A stretch of DNA of 64,000 bases from Prevotella sp. UBA2725 (GTDB lineage Bacteria > Bacteroidota > Bacteroidia > Bacteroidales > Bacteroidaceae). The notes beneath the pieces are model-generated. The model worked only from the letters and a program-made list of their open reading frames with translations. It ran no database searches and was not told the origin of the DNA. Below, piece after piece: positions 25,181 through 33,937 of the stretch. Position 1 is the stretch's first letter; every line of letters begins with the position of its first letter. Both the position numbers and the translations under genes were made by a program. Where the stretch lies: NCBI GenBank assembly GCA_002353825.1, contig DEKJ01000016.1:53476-117475 (forward strand), given 5' to 3'.

Positions 25181-27991
25181 CTATATGCTTTTCAGCACGG
25201 CATCGATGAGCGACTGCTTGCGGTTCTTGACATTCATGATCTTCTCTTCGAGGGTGCCTTCGGTGATCATCCGATAGACGAAGACGGAGCGGTGCTGTCC
25301 GATGCGGTGGGCACGGCTGACGGCTTGTTCCTCGGCTGCAGTGTTCCACCAGGGGTCGAGGAGGAAGACATAGTCGGCAGAGGTGAGGTTGAGGCCCACG
25401 CCACCGGCTTTCAGTGAGACGAGGAAGAACTGACAGTCGTCGTTGTTCTGGAAGGTGGCGATTGTCGCCTCGCGGTCGCGCGTCTGACCTGTGAGCATCG
25501 CGTATTTCCATCCCCGCTTCTCCATGATGGCGGCAATGGTGTCGAGGAAGCCGGTGTAGTCGCTGAAAAGCAAGGCTTTGTGTCCTGTGCCACGTAGCTC
25601 TTCCAAGCGTCGGAAGAGTTCCGTGAGTTTCCCGGAGGTCTGACAGAGAGCGTCAGCGGAAAGCTTGTCTAACAGGATCTCGCGGTTGTTCACTGTCAGT
25701 AGTGGGGTGCATGCGATCTGTCGCAGACGCGTGATGGCTGCTAAGACATAGATGTTGTCGATATGGTCTTTTTGTGCCTGGATATGCTGCTTCATGGCTG
25801 TTGCCATCTCCTCATGCATCTGTTGCTGCTCCGAGGTCGCAGGGCACATGATGACTTCGTTCTGCCGCTCAGGAAGGTCCTTGAGCACGTTCTCCTTGAT
25901 GCGCCGGAGAAAATAAGGTGCGAGGAGCCGCTGGAGGATAGCAGTATTACGGCTCTCGAGATTATCCGTGATAGGATGGATGAAGTTGTGGTCGAAGTCG
26001 CTGTAGTCGCCTAAGAGCTGCGGATTGAGGATACTCATTACCGCCCACAGCTCTGCGAGATTGTTCTCCATCGGTGTGCCCGAGAGCGCCAAGGGGAAGT
26101 CGGCGCGGATGCTTGCGATGGCACTGTAGAGCAGAGACTCGCGGTTCTTGAACGCTTGTGCCTCGTCGTAGACGGCGATGGCGAAATGATAATCTTTCAG
26201 CACGTCGATGTCGTTGCGCAGCGTCTGATAGGTTGTGATGACGACGTCGTGGCTCTGGATATAAGACGTTTTCTGTTGCCGTTCCTGTTGCGATCCTATG
26301 TATCGGAGAACGGAGAGAGATGGTGCGAAACGTCGGAACTCGTTGCGCCAGTTGTGCACGACGGAAGCAGGGGCCACGACGAGCACGGGATTCTTTGAGG
26401 CAGTGACAGCAGGTGCCGGGTCGAAGAGACTGAGCTGAACAGCATGCTTGCCAGATTTATCCGTCGAGGGCTTAGCCTCCTCAATGTATTTAGCGATCAA
26501 TGCAATGGTCTGCACCGTCTTACCCAGACCCATGTCGTCGCCTAAGATGCATCCCGCTTTCTCCTGATAATGCGCCACGAGCCATTCGTAACCGGAGAGC
26601 TGATAGGGGCGTAGGGTGGCTTGGAGCGACTTGGGAAGAGCTACATTCGTTTTCTTATTATCACTCTGTTTATCAGTAGGATTGTTGTTCGTACTGATAA
26701 TGTCTTCCTGACTCTTGCTGAGCATCATGCTCCCGTCCTTCTCGACGCGTCCGAAGAGCATCAGTCCGCCATAGCGCGTGAACCACGATTGGGGAATGAT
26801 AAACGTCTCACCGTTAGGGAGCTTGTATTCGTTCCTTCCTTCGGTGATTTGCTTGCGGAAAGCAGACAGGGGCAAGGCCGTGCCATCGGAGAACAGGACC
26901 TTGGTCCTGACATGCAGCCATGGCCCTTCAGCTTTGATATTATCTTTGACCTCAACGTTACCGATATATAATTGTTGCGAGACATGCTGTCTGACGGTAA
27001 TATTCTTCTCTGACAGTCGTGCCTCGTTGTCGCCGAGCCATGCTACGAGTTGCCGGCGCGTGCCTTCCAATGGCATGTGGAGGGAACCGACGAGGTAAAG
27101 TTGAACTTGGCTCTCCCAGTCCCTATTGCGGTAGACGCGGTGGAAGGAAATGGTGGTGCCGTCATCGTGCATCCGCACGCGTTTCTCCCGCTTCTCATTG
27201 GCTGTGAAGGTTGTGCCGTCGTAAGAATATTGCAGGAAGAGGCCATAGGAGCCTCCGATTGTCTGTTCAAGGATGATTGTCGCCTGACCTTCGGGATGGA
27301 GATCCTCAATGTCGAAACCTTCAGCCTCTACATCATTGTGCTTAGCCATGCGCAGGATGAATGTGCGGAAATACTTGTCCTGCATGGTGAGTGGGATGGA
27401 TACTGTCTCCTTGTCAAGGAAAGGCTTGAGCAACATGCCGTTGAGCCCTTCGTCCATCGTATAGATCGTGTTATCAATGATGACGATGGCGGGCCGGTTG
27501 CTTAGGATGATGGCATGGCTCATGGATGGCACCTTGTCGTCGGCTACCGTGAGCCGGTAGAGGATGCCGTTGCTGGTCTTGTTGAAATGTGGGTGCAAGG
27601 GCAAAGGAGCGAGCGAGGGCGTGAGCCGGTTGGCCTGTTCCAAGGCATCGCCGGGCCTGACATCCATCCAAATGGGGATGTCGGCTTGGGCCGCGAGGCG
27701 GATGGCTTCGAGGATGCGCAGACCCACCTGCTGGGAGAGATAGTCGCGCGTGGGCTTGCTTGCTTTGTCGATGAAGGCGCGAAGCGAGGAATAGCTGTTG
27801 CCGCCTTTGGTATAAAGAAACTGTGGTGTTGTCCACTGACAGCAGTAGATGATGCGTTTCAGATCCGCATCATCAGTGTCAGAGATAACACCACCTTTCC
27901 AACTCGCATCACCTTCCGTGGTGATACGGCGCAGTTCGATGGCATACAGATCCCATATGCCACCTTTCTTGATGATCAGTGCTTTGTCCAA
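25181..27991 (-). CDS. SNF2-family DEAD/DEAH helicase-like ATPase
   Basis: 936 aa. The C-terminal 500 residues are a SNF2 motor: GDDMGLGKT Walker A, YDEAQ box, LSGTPMEN, and SRAHRIGQ motif VI before LEEKIMNVKNRKQSL. The N-terminal 430 residues are family-specific and may bind DNA or partners. Bacterial SNF2 proteins of this type (HepA/RapA-distant, COG0553) are DNA- or RNA polymerase-associated translocases; the role here is unknown. It starts 9 bp after the lgt stop and closes the ychF-lgt-SNF2 operon. It lies outside the island boundary and has core-like base composition. Confidence 0.9.
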   Translation of the reverse strand: MDKALIIKKGGIWDLYAIELRRITTEGDASWKGGVISDTDDADLKRIIYCCQWTTPQFLYTKGGNSYSSLRAFIDKASKPTRDYLSQQVGLRILEAIRLAAQADIPIWMDVRPGDALEQANRLTPSLAPLPLHPHFNKTSNGILYRLTVADDKVPSMSHAIILSNRPAIVIIDNTIYTMDEGLNGMLLKPFLDKETVSIPLTMQDKYFRTFILRMAKHNDVEAEGFDIEDLHPEGQATIILEQTIGGSYGLFLQYSYDGTTFTANEKREKRVRMHDDGTTISFHRVYRNRDWESQVQLYLVGSLHMPLEGTRRQLVAWLGDNEARLSEKNITVRQHVSQQLYIGNVEVKDNIKAEGPWLHVRTKVLFSDGTALPLSAFRKQITEGRNEYKLPNGETFIIPQSWFTRYGGLMLFGRVEKDGSMMLSKSQEDIISTNNNPTDKQSDNKKTNVALPKSLQATLRPYQLSGYEWLVAHYQEKAGCILGDDMGLGKTVQTIALIAKYIEEAKPSTDKSGKHAVQLSLFDPAPAVTASKNPVLVVAPASVVHNWRNEFRRFAPSLSVLRYIGSQQERQQKTSYIQSHDVVITTYQTLRNDIDVLKDYHFAIAVYDEAQAFKNRESLLYSAIASIRADFPLALSGTPMENNLAELWAVMSILNPQLLGDYSDFDHNFIHPITDNLESRNTAILQRLLAPYFLRRIKENVLKDLPERQNEVIMCPATSEQQQMHEEMATAMKQHIQAQKDHIDNIYVLAAITRLRQIACTPLLTVNNREILLDKLSADALCQTSGKLTELFRRLEELRGTGHKALLFSDYTGFLDTIAAIMEKRGWKYAMLTGQTRDREATIATFQNNDDCQFFLVSLKAGGVGLNLTSADYVFLLDPWWNTAAEEQAVSRAHRIGQHRSVFVYRMITEGTLEEKIMNVKNRKQSLIDAVLKSI

Positions 27992-28000
27992 ACGATAGCC

Positions 28001-28861
28001 TTATTTGTTGTCGTTGACCTTGGCTCCAAGCTTCTTCATCCACTTGCCCCCGACCATGCAGGCGATGCCGATGGCGATGATGGGGATGGAGAGGAGCTGA
28101 CCCATGTCGAGCGGCAGGACAGCCTCGAAGGGCTCCTGGATATCCTTGACGAACTCGATGAAGAAGCGCGCCGTAAAGACGAGCGTCAGACAGAGACCGA
28201 CGAAGAACCCTGTGCCGACCTTCTCCGGATGCTTCTTGTAGAGAGCATAGATGATGAAGAAGAAGATGGCGTAGCAGATAGCCTCGTAGAGCTGTCCCGG
28301 ATGGCGCGGGTACTGGTCGACCTTCACGAAGATGAACGCCCAGGGCACGTTGGTGACCTTACCGATGATCTCGGAGTTCATGAGGTTGCCAAGTCGGATG
28401 AACGTCGCCGTGATACACGAGCAGATACCCATGTTGTCGAACACTGTCCACACGTTGACTTTGTTGCGGTGGGAGTAGATGAAGATGGCGATGATCATTC
28501 CGATGACGCCACCGTGGGAGGCGAGACCTTCATAGCCTGTGAACTTCCACGAGCCGTCGGCCATGAAATGGATCGGGAGGAACATCTCCACGATGTGCTT
28601 GCCCGAGGAGAGAAAATAGTCGGGCTGATAGAAGAGGCAGTGGCCGAGACGGGCTCCGATGAGCACACTGATGAAGATGTACATGAAGAGCGGGTCAAAC
28701 TTCTCGTCGGGGATCTTCTCATCCTTGTAGAGCTTCGCCATGAGGAGTGTGCCCAAGAGCAGGCCCACAAGCCAGCACATGGCATACCACCGCACGCCGA
28801 AGGAGCCGATGTGGAAAATAACCTCGGAAGGGTTCCAGTAGATGTAAAGCAAGTTCAGCAT
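28001..28861 (-). CDS. lgt: Prolipoprotein diacylglyceryl transferase
   Basis: Transfers diacylglycerol to the lipobox cysteine of prolipoproteins in the inner membrane. 286 aa, about seven membrane segments; signature GARLGHCLFYQPDYF and the HGGVIG region, the conserved RLGNLMNSE with the catalytic-region Arg/Asn/Glu, and RHPGQLYEA. Middle gene of an operon, 15 bp after ychF. Confidence 0.95.
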   Translation of the reverse strand: MLNLLYIYWNPSEVIFHIGSFGVRWYAMCWLVGLLLGTLLMAKLYKDEKIPDEKFDPLFMYIFISVLIGARLGHCLFYQPDYFLSSGKHIVEMFLPIHFMADGSWKFTGYEGLASHGGVIGMIIAIFIYSHRNKVNVWTVFDNMGICSCITATFIRLGNLMNSEIIGKVTNVPWAFIFVKVDQYPRHPGQLYEAICYAIFFFIIYALYKKHPEKVGTGFFVGLCLTLVFTARFFIEFVKDIQEPFEAVLPLDMGQLLSIPIIAIGIACMVGGKWMKKLGAKVNDNK

Positions 28862-28876
28862 GAAAAAAAGCTTTTG

Positions 28877-29980
28877 TTATACATTGAACCTGAAGTGCAT
28901 GATGTCGCCGTCCTGCACCTCGTAGTCCTTGCCTTCGATATAGAGCTTGCCGGCTTCCTTGACGGCAGCCTCCGACTTGTACTGGATATAGTCGTCGTAC
29001 TTGATGACCTCAGCGCGGATGAAGCCCTTCTCAAAGTCGGTGTGGATGACGCCGGCACACTGCGGAGCTTTCCATCCTTTGTGGAACGTCCAGGCCTTGA
29101 CCTCCATCTCTCCGGCTGTGATGAATGTCTGGAGGTTCAGCAGATGGTAGGCTTTCTTGATGAGTCGGTTCACGCCACTCTCCTCGAGTCCGAGATCGTC
29201 GAGGAACAGTTTCTTCTCCTCGTAGGTGTCGAGGGATGCGATGTCCTCCTCTGTCTTGGCAGCGATGACCATAGCCTCGGCGCCTTCCTTGGCAGCGATG
29301 TCCTCCACGATCTTACTGTATTTATTGCCGGTCTTGGCACTTGCCTCGTCGACATTGCAGACGTAGAGCACGGGCTTGGTGGTGAGGAGGAAGAGGTCGT
29401 GCGCCGCTTTCTGCTCCTCTTTCGTATCGAAGGTCACGACACGTGCGTTCTCACCACGGTCGAGGACCTCCTTGTAAGCGTGGAGCACGTCGACGAGGAC
29501 CTTGGCGTCTTTGTTGCCGGTGGCAGCAATCTTCTCCTGCTTCGTGAGCTGGCCCTCGATGGTCTCGAGGTCCTTGAGCTGCAGCTCTGTGTCAATGATA
29601 TCCTTGTCGGCTGCGGGATCGACAGGCGCACCGCCCTCGCGCACGACATTGTCGTCGTCGAAGCAGCGGATGACGTGGATGATAGCGTCGCACTCACGGA
29701 TGTTGCCGAGGAACTTGTTTCCGAGGCCCTCACCCTTGGAGGCACCCTTCACCAGTCCGGCGATATCCACGATCTCACACGTTGCGGGCACGATACGTCC
29801 CGGATGGACGATCTCAGCGAGCTTCGTCAGACGCTCGTCGGGTACGGTGATGACACCGAGGTTGGGTTCAATCGTACAGAAGGGGAAGTTGGCTGCCTGT
29901 GCCTTAGCGCTCGACAGGCAGTTGAAAAGCGTGGATTTGCCGACATTAGGCAAGCCCACGATACCACATTTTAATGCCAT
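28877..29980 (-). CDS. ychF: Redox-regulated ribosome-binding ATPase YchF
   Basis: 367 aa Obg-family P-loop protein with ATP preference. GLPNVGKST G1 motif at residues 8-16, DIAGLVKGASKGEGLGNKFL G3 region, and C-terminal TGS domain (LQTFITAGEMEVKAWTFHKG onwards). Cytoplasmic, binds the 50S/70S ribosome. First gene of the operon with lgt and the SNF2 gene. Confidence 0.97.
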   Translation of the reverse strand: MALKCGIVGLPNVGKSTLFNCLSSAKAQAANFPFCTIEPNLGVITVPDERLTKLAEIVHPGRIVPATCEIVDIAGLVKGASKGEGLGNKFLGNIRECDAIIHVIRCFDDDNVVREGGAPVDPAADKDIIDTELQLKDLETIEGQLTKQEKIAATGNKDAKVLVDVLHAYKEVLDRGENARVVTFDTKEEQKAAHDLFLLTTKPVLYVCNVDEASAKTGNKYSKIVEDIAAKEGAEAMVIAAKTEEDIASLDTYEEKKLFLDDLGLEESGVNRLIKKAYHLLNLQTFITAGEMEVKAWTFHKGWKAPQCAGVIHTDFEKGFIRAEVIKYDDYIQYKSEAAVKEAGKLYIEGKDYEVQDGDIMHFRFNV

Positions 29981-30070
29981 ATCTTATATAAACGTTTATA
30001 TTCTATTCTGTTTGCACATGCAAAATTACAGAATAAAACGCAGATAACACGTTCTCGCATGGATTATTTT

Positions 30071-30317
30071 CTCACACAGATCTTAAAGATCTTAAGGATT
30101 GTTACGCCGCTTCGCGGCTTTTCTGAACATTAATTGCCAATAATTATCCGTTAATTACTCATTAATTTATTGTCAATTAATGGTTAATTGATGGGAATTA
30201 ACGTTTAAGCTACCCCTTCGTAGCGAATAGCGTAGCCATCTTTTAAATCTTTAGGATCCGTGTGAAAAATAAAGTAGGTTCCGTGTGAAAAATAAAGTAA
30301 GATCCGTGTGGAAAAGA
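30071..30317. repeat. Family C repeats before the YitT gene
   Basis: Gap of 337 bp between ychF start and the YitT stop. It holds TCACACAGATCTTAAAGATC at its left end, an AT-rich stretch of imperfect direct repeats of TTAATTATTA-type, and at its right end GCGTAGCCATCTTTTAAATC plus three tandem GATCCGTGTGAAAAATAAAG units. The last unit abuts the stop codon of the YitT gene. Confidence 0.75.
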
Positions 30318-31247
30318 TTACGCCTCAATCTCTTTTTTTATCTCTTCGAGACTTATTTTCTTTCTTGCTCTGACATGATCGAAGCCCTGGCCGTAGACGC
30401 CGATGACGGGGCTTTGTGCCACGAAGGCCTCGGGATCGATCTCATCGATGAGGTCGAAGATGACGGACGACTCACTCTTCTTCGCCAGGCAGAAGAGGAC
30501 CTTGATGGGCCGCTTCGAATAGAAGCCGTTGCCGTTGAGCGTGGAGCAGCCACGGTCGGCGATCTTGTTGATGGCCTCACCGATCTCCTCCCATTTCTCG
30601 GAGATGATAAAGAACTGGACGGAGCGGTGGAGGGAGTTGACGACGTAGTCGACGCAGAAAGAGACGATGAAGAGGAGCACGTAGCCGTAGAGCACCTTCT
30701 CCCAGTCGCGCAGCACGACATAGCTCGACGTGATGATCGTCAGGTCGCAGAAGAGGATGATATGTCCGAGGGAGACGTCACGGTACTTATGTACCATGGC
30801 TGCCACGACATCGGAGCCTCCTGTGCTGCCTCCGGCGGAGAGTCCGAGACCCACGCTCGTGCCCATGAAGACGCCACCGACGATGCACGCCATGAACTTC
30901 TGATCGGCGAGGAGGTGTGCGTTCATGCCACCGAGCCACTGGAAGATCGTGGAGCCCACGGTGAAGACTGTCACGGCGTAGATCGTCTTGATGCAGAAAC
31001 GCCAGCCGAGGACCTTCAGGGCGGCGAGAAGGAGTGCGGCATTGATAACGAAATAAGTGTACTGGGTAGGGATGCCGGTACCCCAGTACACGATCTCTGC
31101 GATACCCATCGTGCCACCCATCGTGATCTGATTGGGCACGAGGAAGAGGTTCAGTCCGATGACACCGATGAGCATGGCCACGGTGATGATGGCGTAGTCG
31201 CGGATGGTGCGGAGGACTGACTTAGAATGATTTCTTTGCGGTTGCAT
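30318..31247 (-). CDS. YitT family membrane protein
   Basis: 309 aa. Five or six hydrophobic segments in the first 200 residues (DUF161 repeats, with GGTMGIAEIVYW and GGSTGGSDVVAAM), then a cytoplasmic DUF2179 domain at the C-terminus (about 220-300). Function unproven; family members are proposed transporters. A TACCTTTG box just upstream on the reverse strand is a candidate -7 element. Confidence 0.9.
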   Translation of the reverse strand: MQPQRNHSKSVLRTIRDYAIITVAMLIGVIGLNLFLVPNQITMGGTMGIAEIVYWGTGIPTQYTYFVINAALLLAALKVLGWRFCIKTIYAVTVFTVGSTIFQWLGGMNAHLLADQKFMACIVGGVFMGTSVGLGLSAGGSTGGSDVVAAMVHKYRDVSLGHIILFCDLTIITSSYVVLRDWEKVLYGYVLLFIVSFCVDYVVNSLHRSVQFFIISEKWEEIGEAINKIADRGCSTLNGNGFYSKRPIKVLFCLAKKSESSVIFDLIDEIDPEAFVAQSPVIGVYGQGFDHVRARKKISLEEIKKEIEA

Positions 31248-31301
31248 GGCAATTTCTTATTTACCGTGCAAAGGTACAAAGAATTCCGAAGATTTTTATT
31301 T

Positions 31302-31352
31302 TCACACGGATCTTAAAGATCTTAAAGATGGCTACGCTATTCGCTACGTGTT
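31302..31352. repeat. Family C repeat, one half-unit
   Basis: TCACACGGATCTTAAAGATC followed by AAAGATGGCTACGCTATTCG and CTACG. The reverse complement of CTA at 31344-31346 in this unit is the stop codon of the ABC ATPase gene. Confidence 0.75.
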
Positions 31353-32048
31353 GGGCACGGTGTCCTTGAGTCCATTGTCGATGGTGATGAACCGGTCGGC
31401 ATAACGGCGGGCGATGTCGAGGTCGTGGGTGGAGACGAGGACGAGCTTTCCCATGTCGTGGGCGATTTTGCGTAGGAGCGCCATCGTGGCGTGCTTGCTC
31501 TCGTAGTCGAGGAAGGCGGTAGGCTCGTCGAGAAGCATGACGGGTGTCTGCTGGGCGATGGCGCGTGCGATCATCACTTTCTGCCGCTCACCGTCGCTGA
31601 GCGTCGAGAGGTTGCGGTCGGCGAAGACCTGAGTGCCGGTGAGCTCCATAGCTTGGTTGACGAGGGTTTCATCCTCCTTACTGAGTTTTCCGAAGAACCC
31701 CGTGTAAGGCATGCGACCCATGGCAACGACCTCGCGGGCCGTGAGGTTGAGGACATCCGGCTTCTCGGTGAGGACCACACTGAAAAGACGCGCACGAGAT
31801 TCTGCAGAGAGGCTCGTGCAGTCGCGCTCCGACCCCTCCGTACTAAAAACGACACGCCCCGCAAGCGCCGGTTGGAGGCCTGCGAGGGTGCGAAGAAGAG
31901 TTGATTTGCCAAGGCCGTTACTGCCTATGAGGCATACGAGGCTCTTGGCTATTAAGGTGCCATCCAACGGTCCTGCTACCGTCTTGTGGCGGTAGCCGAT
32001 CGTCAGATGGTCTAATGTTAAGCCTTCCACAGACCGTGGAGGTTGCAA
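31344..32048 (-). CDS. ABC transporter ATP-binding protein (FecE/BtuD type)
   Basis: 234 aa. Walker A GSNGLGKST near residue 38, signature LSDGERQK, Walker B VMLLDEPTAFLD, H-loop STHD. Closest in layout to ATPases for iron-siderophore or cobalamin import, but no permease or binding protein is adjacent, so the substrate is open. The ATG at 32048 overlaps the superoxide reductase gene by 31 bp; a GTG at 32030 would reduce that overlap. The stop codon comes from a family C repeat, so the native C-terminus may be shortened or changed. Confidence 0.85.
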   Translation of the reverse strand: MQPPRSVEGLTLDHLTIGYRHKTVAGPLDGTLIAKSLVCLIGSNGLGKSTLLRTLAGLQPALAGRVVFSTEGSERDCTSLSAESRARLFSVVLTEKPDVLNLTAREVVAMGRMPYTGFFGKLSKEDETLVNQAMELTGTQVFADRNLSTLSDGERQKVMIARAIAQQTPVMLLDEPTAFLDYESKHATMALLRKIAHDMGKLVLVSTHDLDIARRYADRFITIDNGLKDTVPNT

Positions 32049-32389
32049 TATTCGCGGGCTGTCACCTCGGTGGCGTCGGTCTTGAACTCAGCCACGGGCT
32101 TGTCCTCGGGTGTGAGCTCACGGCGCAGGATGCCGTCGGGGGTGATGAGCTCGATGAACTGGATGTAGTGCTCGGGGATCATGGGATGCAGCACGCTGCC
32201 CACGGTGACGCGGTAGCCGCCCTCGATCTTCTCCACGACGGGCACGTGCTTCTCCTTGGCGCCATCGGTGGTGTTCTCCTTGAGCAGCTTCATCGGCTCG
32301 CCGCAGCATACGGGCACAGCGCCATCTTTCAGAACCTCTACCATGCCACCGCAGTGCTTACAAATATAAATTTCGCCTTTCTTAGTCAT
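32018..32389 (-). CDS. dfx: Desulfoferrodoxin (superoxide reductase)
   Basis: Reduces superoxide to hydrogen peroxide in the cytoplasm of anaerobes. 123 aa with the N-terminal desulforedoxin centre (Cys10, Cys13, Cys28, Cys29 in CKHCG...VCCGEPM) and the C-terminal catalytic iron centre: KHVPVVE, LHPMIPEHYIQFIEL and CNLHGLW supply the His and Cys ligands. It has its own strong promoter and is followed by, and overlaps, the ABC ATPase gene. Confidence 0.95.
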   Translation of the reverse strand: MTKKGEIYICKHCGGMVEVLKDGAVPVCCGEPMKLLKENTTDGAKEKHVPVVEKIEGGYRVTVGSVLHPMIPEHYIQFIELITPDGILRRELTPEDKPVAEFKTDATEVTAREYCNLHGLWKA

Positions 32390-32472
32390 AATGTTTCTGT
32401 ATTAATGTTGTTGTATGTATGTAGTTGTTATTGTTTCTTGCTGCCATGAAGTTTCCTTCATGTTAGCAATTG

Positions 32473-32503
32473 CAAATTTACAATAATTCCAAATATCTTG
32501 CAA
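32473..32503 (-). promoter_or_regulatory. Promoter of superoxide reductase gene
   Basis: Reverse strand TTGC, 19 bp, TAAATTTG; -7 box conserved. It leaves a leader of about 75-80 nt. Confidence 0.6.
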
Positions 32504-32561
32504 CAAAATAGGGCGGAAAATTCATGTCAATGAGTTTTTTTAACGTTTGAGGTTTGTGAGG

Positions 32562-32735
32562 TTCGCCCTCTCCGAGGCCGACCGTTCAGGTCTTTGGTCT
32601 CTATCCCCCAGGTTGCGTCGCTGCGCTCCTTACCTGGGGTTAACCAAATTGGCCCCCTCTGGGGACCTGTCAGCATCACCCCTTGAAACATATAAAGCCC
32701 TCCCCTGGATGGGGGAGGGGAAGGGGGGGGGCGTT
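32562..32735. repeat. Family A fragment plus family B-like G-rich unit
   Basis: The 344-bp gap holds CCTCTCCGAGGC, a CCCCAGG...CCTGGGG stem with CGTCGCTGCGCTCC in its loop, GGCCCCCTCTGGGG, and then CCCTCCCCTGG-ATGGGGGAGGGG next to the phosphodiesterase stop codon. Confidence 0.75.
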
Positions 32736-33483
32736 ACTTCGCTAACTTCATTGCTTCCACTGGCTTGTTGGTGGTGATGAGGTCGACACCTTCCTTGATG
32801 AACTCATCGATGTCGTTAAGATCGTTGACGGTCCACACATTGACGAGGAGACCGAGGTCGTGGCATTCCTTGATCCATTCGGGATGGAGGGCAAGGACGG
32901 TGTTCTGATAGTCGATGCCGCTGAGCCCCTTGGCCTTGATCGTCTGCGGATCCCAGTTGCCATTGAGATACTGGATGTTGGCGTTCGGCAGGAGCTGATG
33001 GAGCAGTTCGCAGGCTTTGCCACTGAAGGAGATCCAGACGATGCGGTTCCCGAGGCCTTTGGCTTTCACCATATCGACGGTCTCGCGCACTAGACTGTCC
33101 TCATGGCTCTGCGAATACTGTTTCTTGATCTCGAGCACGAGCTTGCAGTTCAGATCCTTGCCGGCATCAAGATACTCCTCGAGGGTCGGGATCTTCTCAC
33201 CGTTCTTCAGTTCGCATTTCTTCAGTGCCTTGTAGTTCGACTTCTGTATATTGATCTTTCCTACGTTGTCATCGTGATGCACGACGATGATGTTGTCTTT
33301 CGTAAGGTGTACGTCGAACTCAGAGCCGTAGCATCCTATCTTGTCAGCGAGTTTCAGTGAGGTGATGGAGTTCTGTGCGCTTCCTGCGCAGTCCCAGTAG
33401 CCGCGATGGGCCACGATCTTTGTCTGTGCGGCAGCAGCGAGTGTCATGAGGCAGAGTGCTGCCATTGCAATCAGTTTTTTCAT
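32734..33483 (-). CDS. Secreted glycerophosphodiester phosphodiesterase family protein
   Basis: 249 aa with signal peptide (MKKLIAMAALCLMTLAAAAQ). GDPD TIM-barrel motifs: VAHRGYW with N-S-I-T, GSEFDVHLTKD, VVHHDD, and LVLEIKKQ (metal- and acid-base residues). Hydrolyses glycerophosphodiesters to glycerol-3-phosphate, probably in the periplasm. Its stop abuts a G-rich repeat. Confidence 0.9.
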   Translation of the reverse strand: MKKLIAMAALCLMTLAAAAQTKIVAHRGYWDCAGSAQNSITSLKLADKIGCYGSEFDVHLTKDNIIVVHHDDNVGKINIQKSNYKALKKCELKNGEKIPTLEEYLDAGKDLNCKLVLEIKKQYSQSHEDSLVRETVDMVKAKGLGNRIVWISFSGKACELLHQLLPNANIQYLNGNWDPQTIKAKGLSGIDYQNTVLALHPEWIKECHDLGLLVNVWTVNDLNDIDEFIKEGVDLITTNKPVEAMKLAK

Positions 33484-33591
33484 ATTTTGTTAGAATTTAC
33501 TGTGTTATTGTTTAATCGTTTTGCAAAGTTACATATTTTTTGCGATATGAAAGCAGGGAGTGTCGTTACAATACGATTACTATTCTTTTTC

Positions 33592-33825
33592 TCGCACGGA
33601 TCTTCTTTATCTCACCGGATCTTTTTTTTTATCTCACACGGATCTTAAAGATTTTAAAGATTTTGCCGCTGTCGCGGCTGGGTGCGCCCCTACGGTGTCA
33701 CCATAGCATCACCGCGTAGCGAATAGCGTAGCCATCTTTAAAATCTTTAAGATCCGTGTGAGAAAAATCCGTGTGAAAAAAACATGTGTGAGAAAAAATA
33801 CGTGTGAGAAAGATACGTCTATAAT
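33592..33825. repeat. Family C inverted repeat cluster before argS
   Basis: The 454-bp gap holds ACACGGATCTTAAAGAT on the left, a CGCTGTCGCGGC hairpin, then the inverse arm GCGTAGCCATCTTTAAAATC with AAGATCCGTGTGAG, and a tail of degenerate CCGTGTGAGAAA units (four to five). A TAACTTTG box at 33877-33884 after it is the probable -7 element of argS. Confidence 0.75.
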
Positions 33826-33937
33826 CATGTAACCGAAAAAAAAGAGCGTCTCTGCCGTTATTCCCTTATATTTTGCTAACTTTGCACATTAATAATGTAT
33901 AACGGATCATCGCGAATAAAAATAAAAGCATCAGAAT

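Noticed and set aside
27515..29974. 819-aa open frame on the forward strand
   Set aside because: It lies antisense to ychF, lgt and the SNF2 gene, all of which have clear family motifs; the translation is rich in D/E/V/L as expected for a GC-rich shadow frame.
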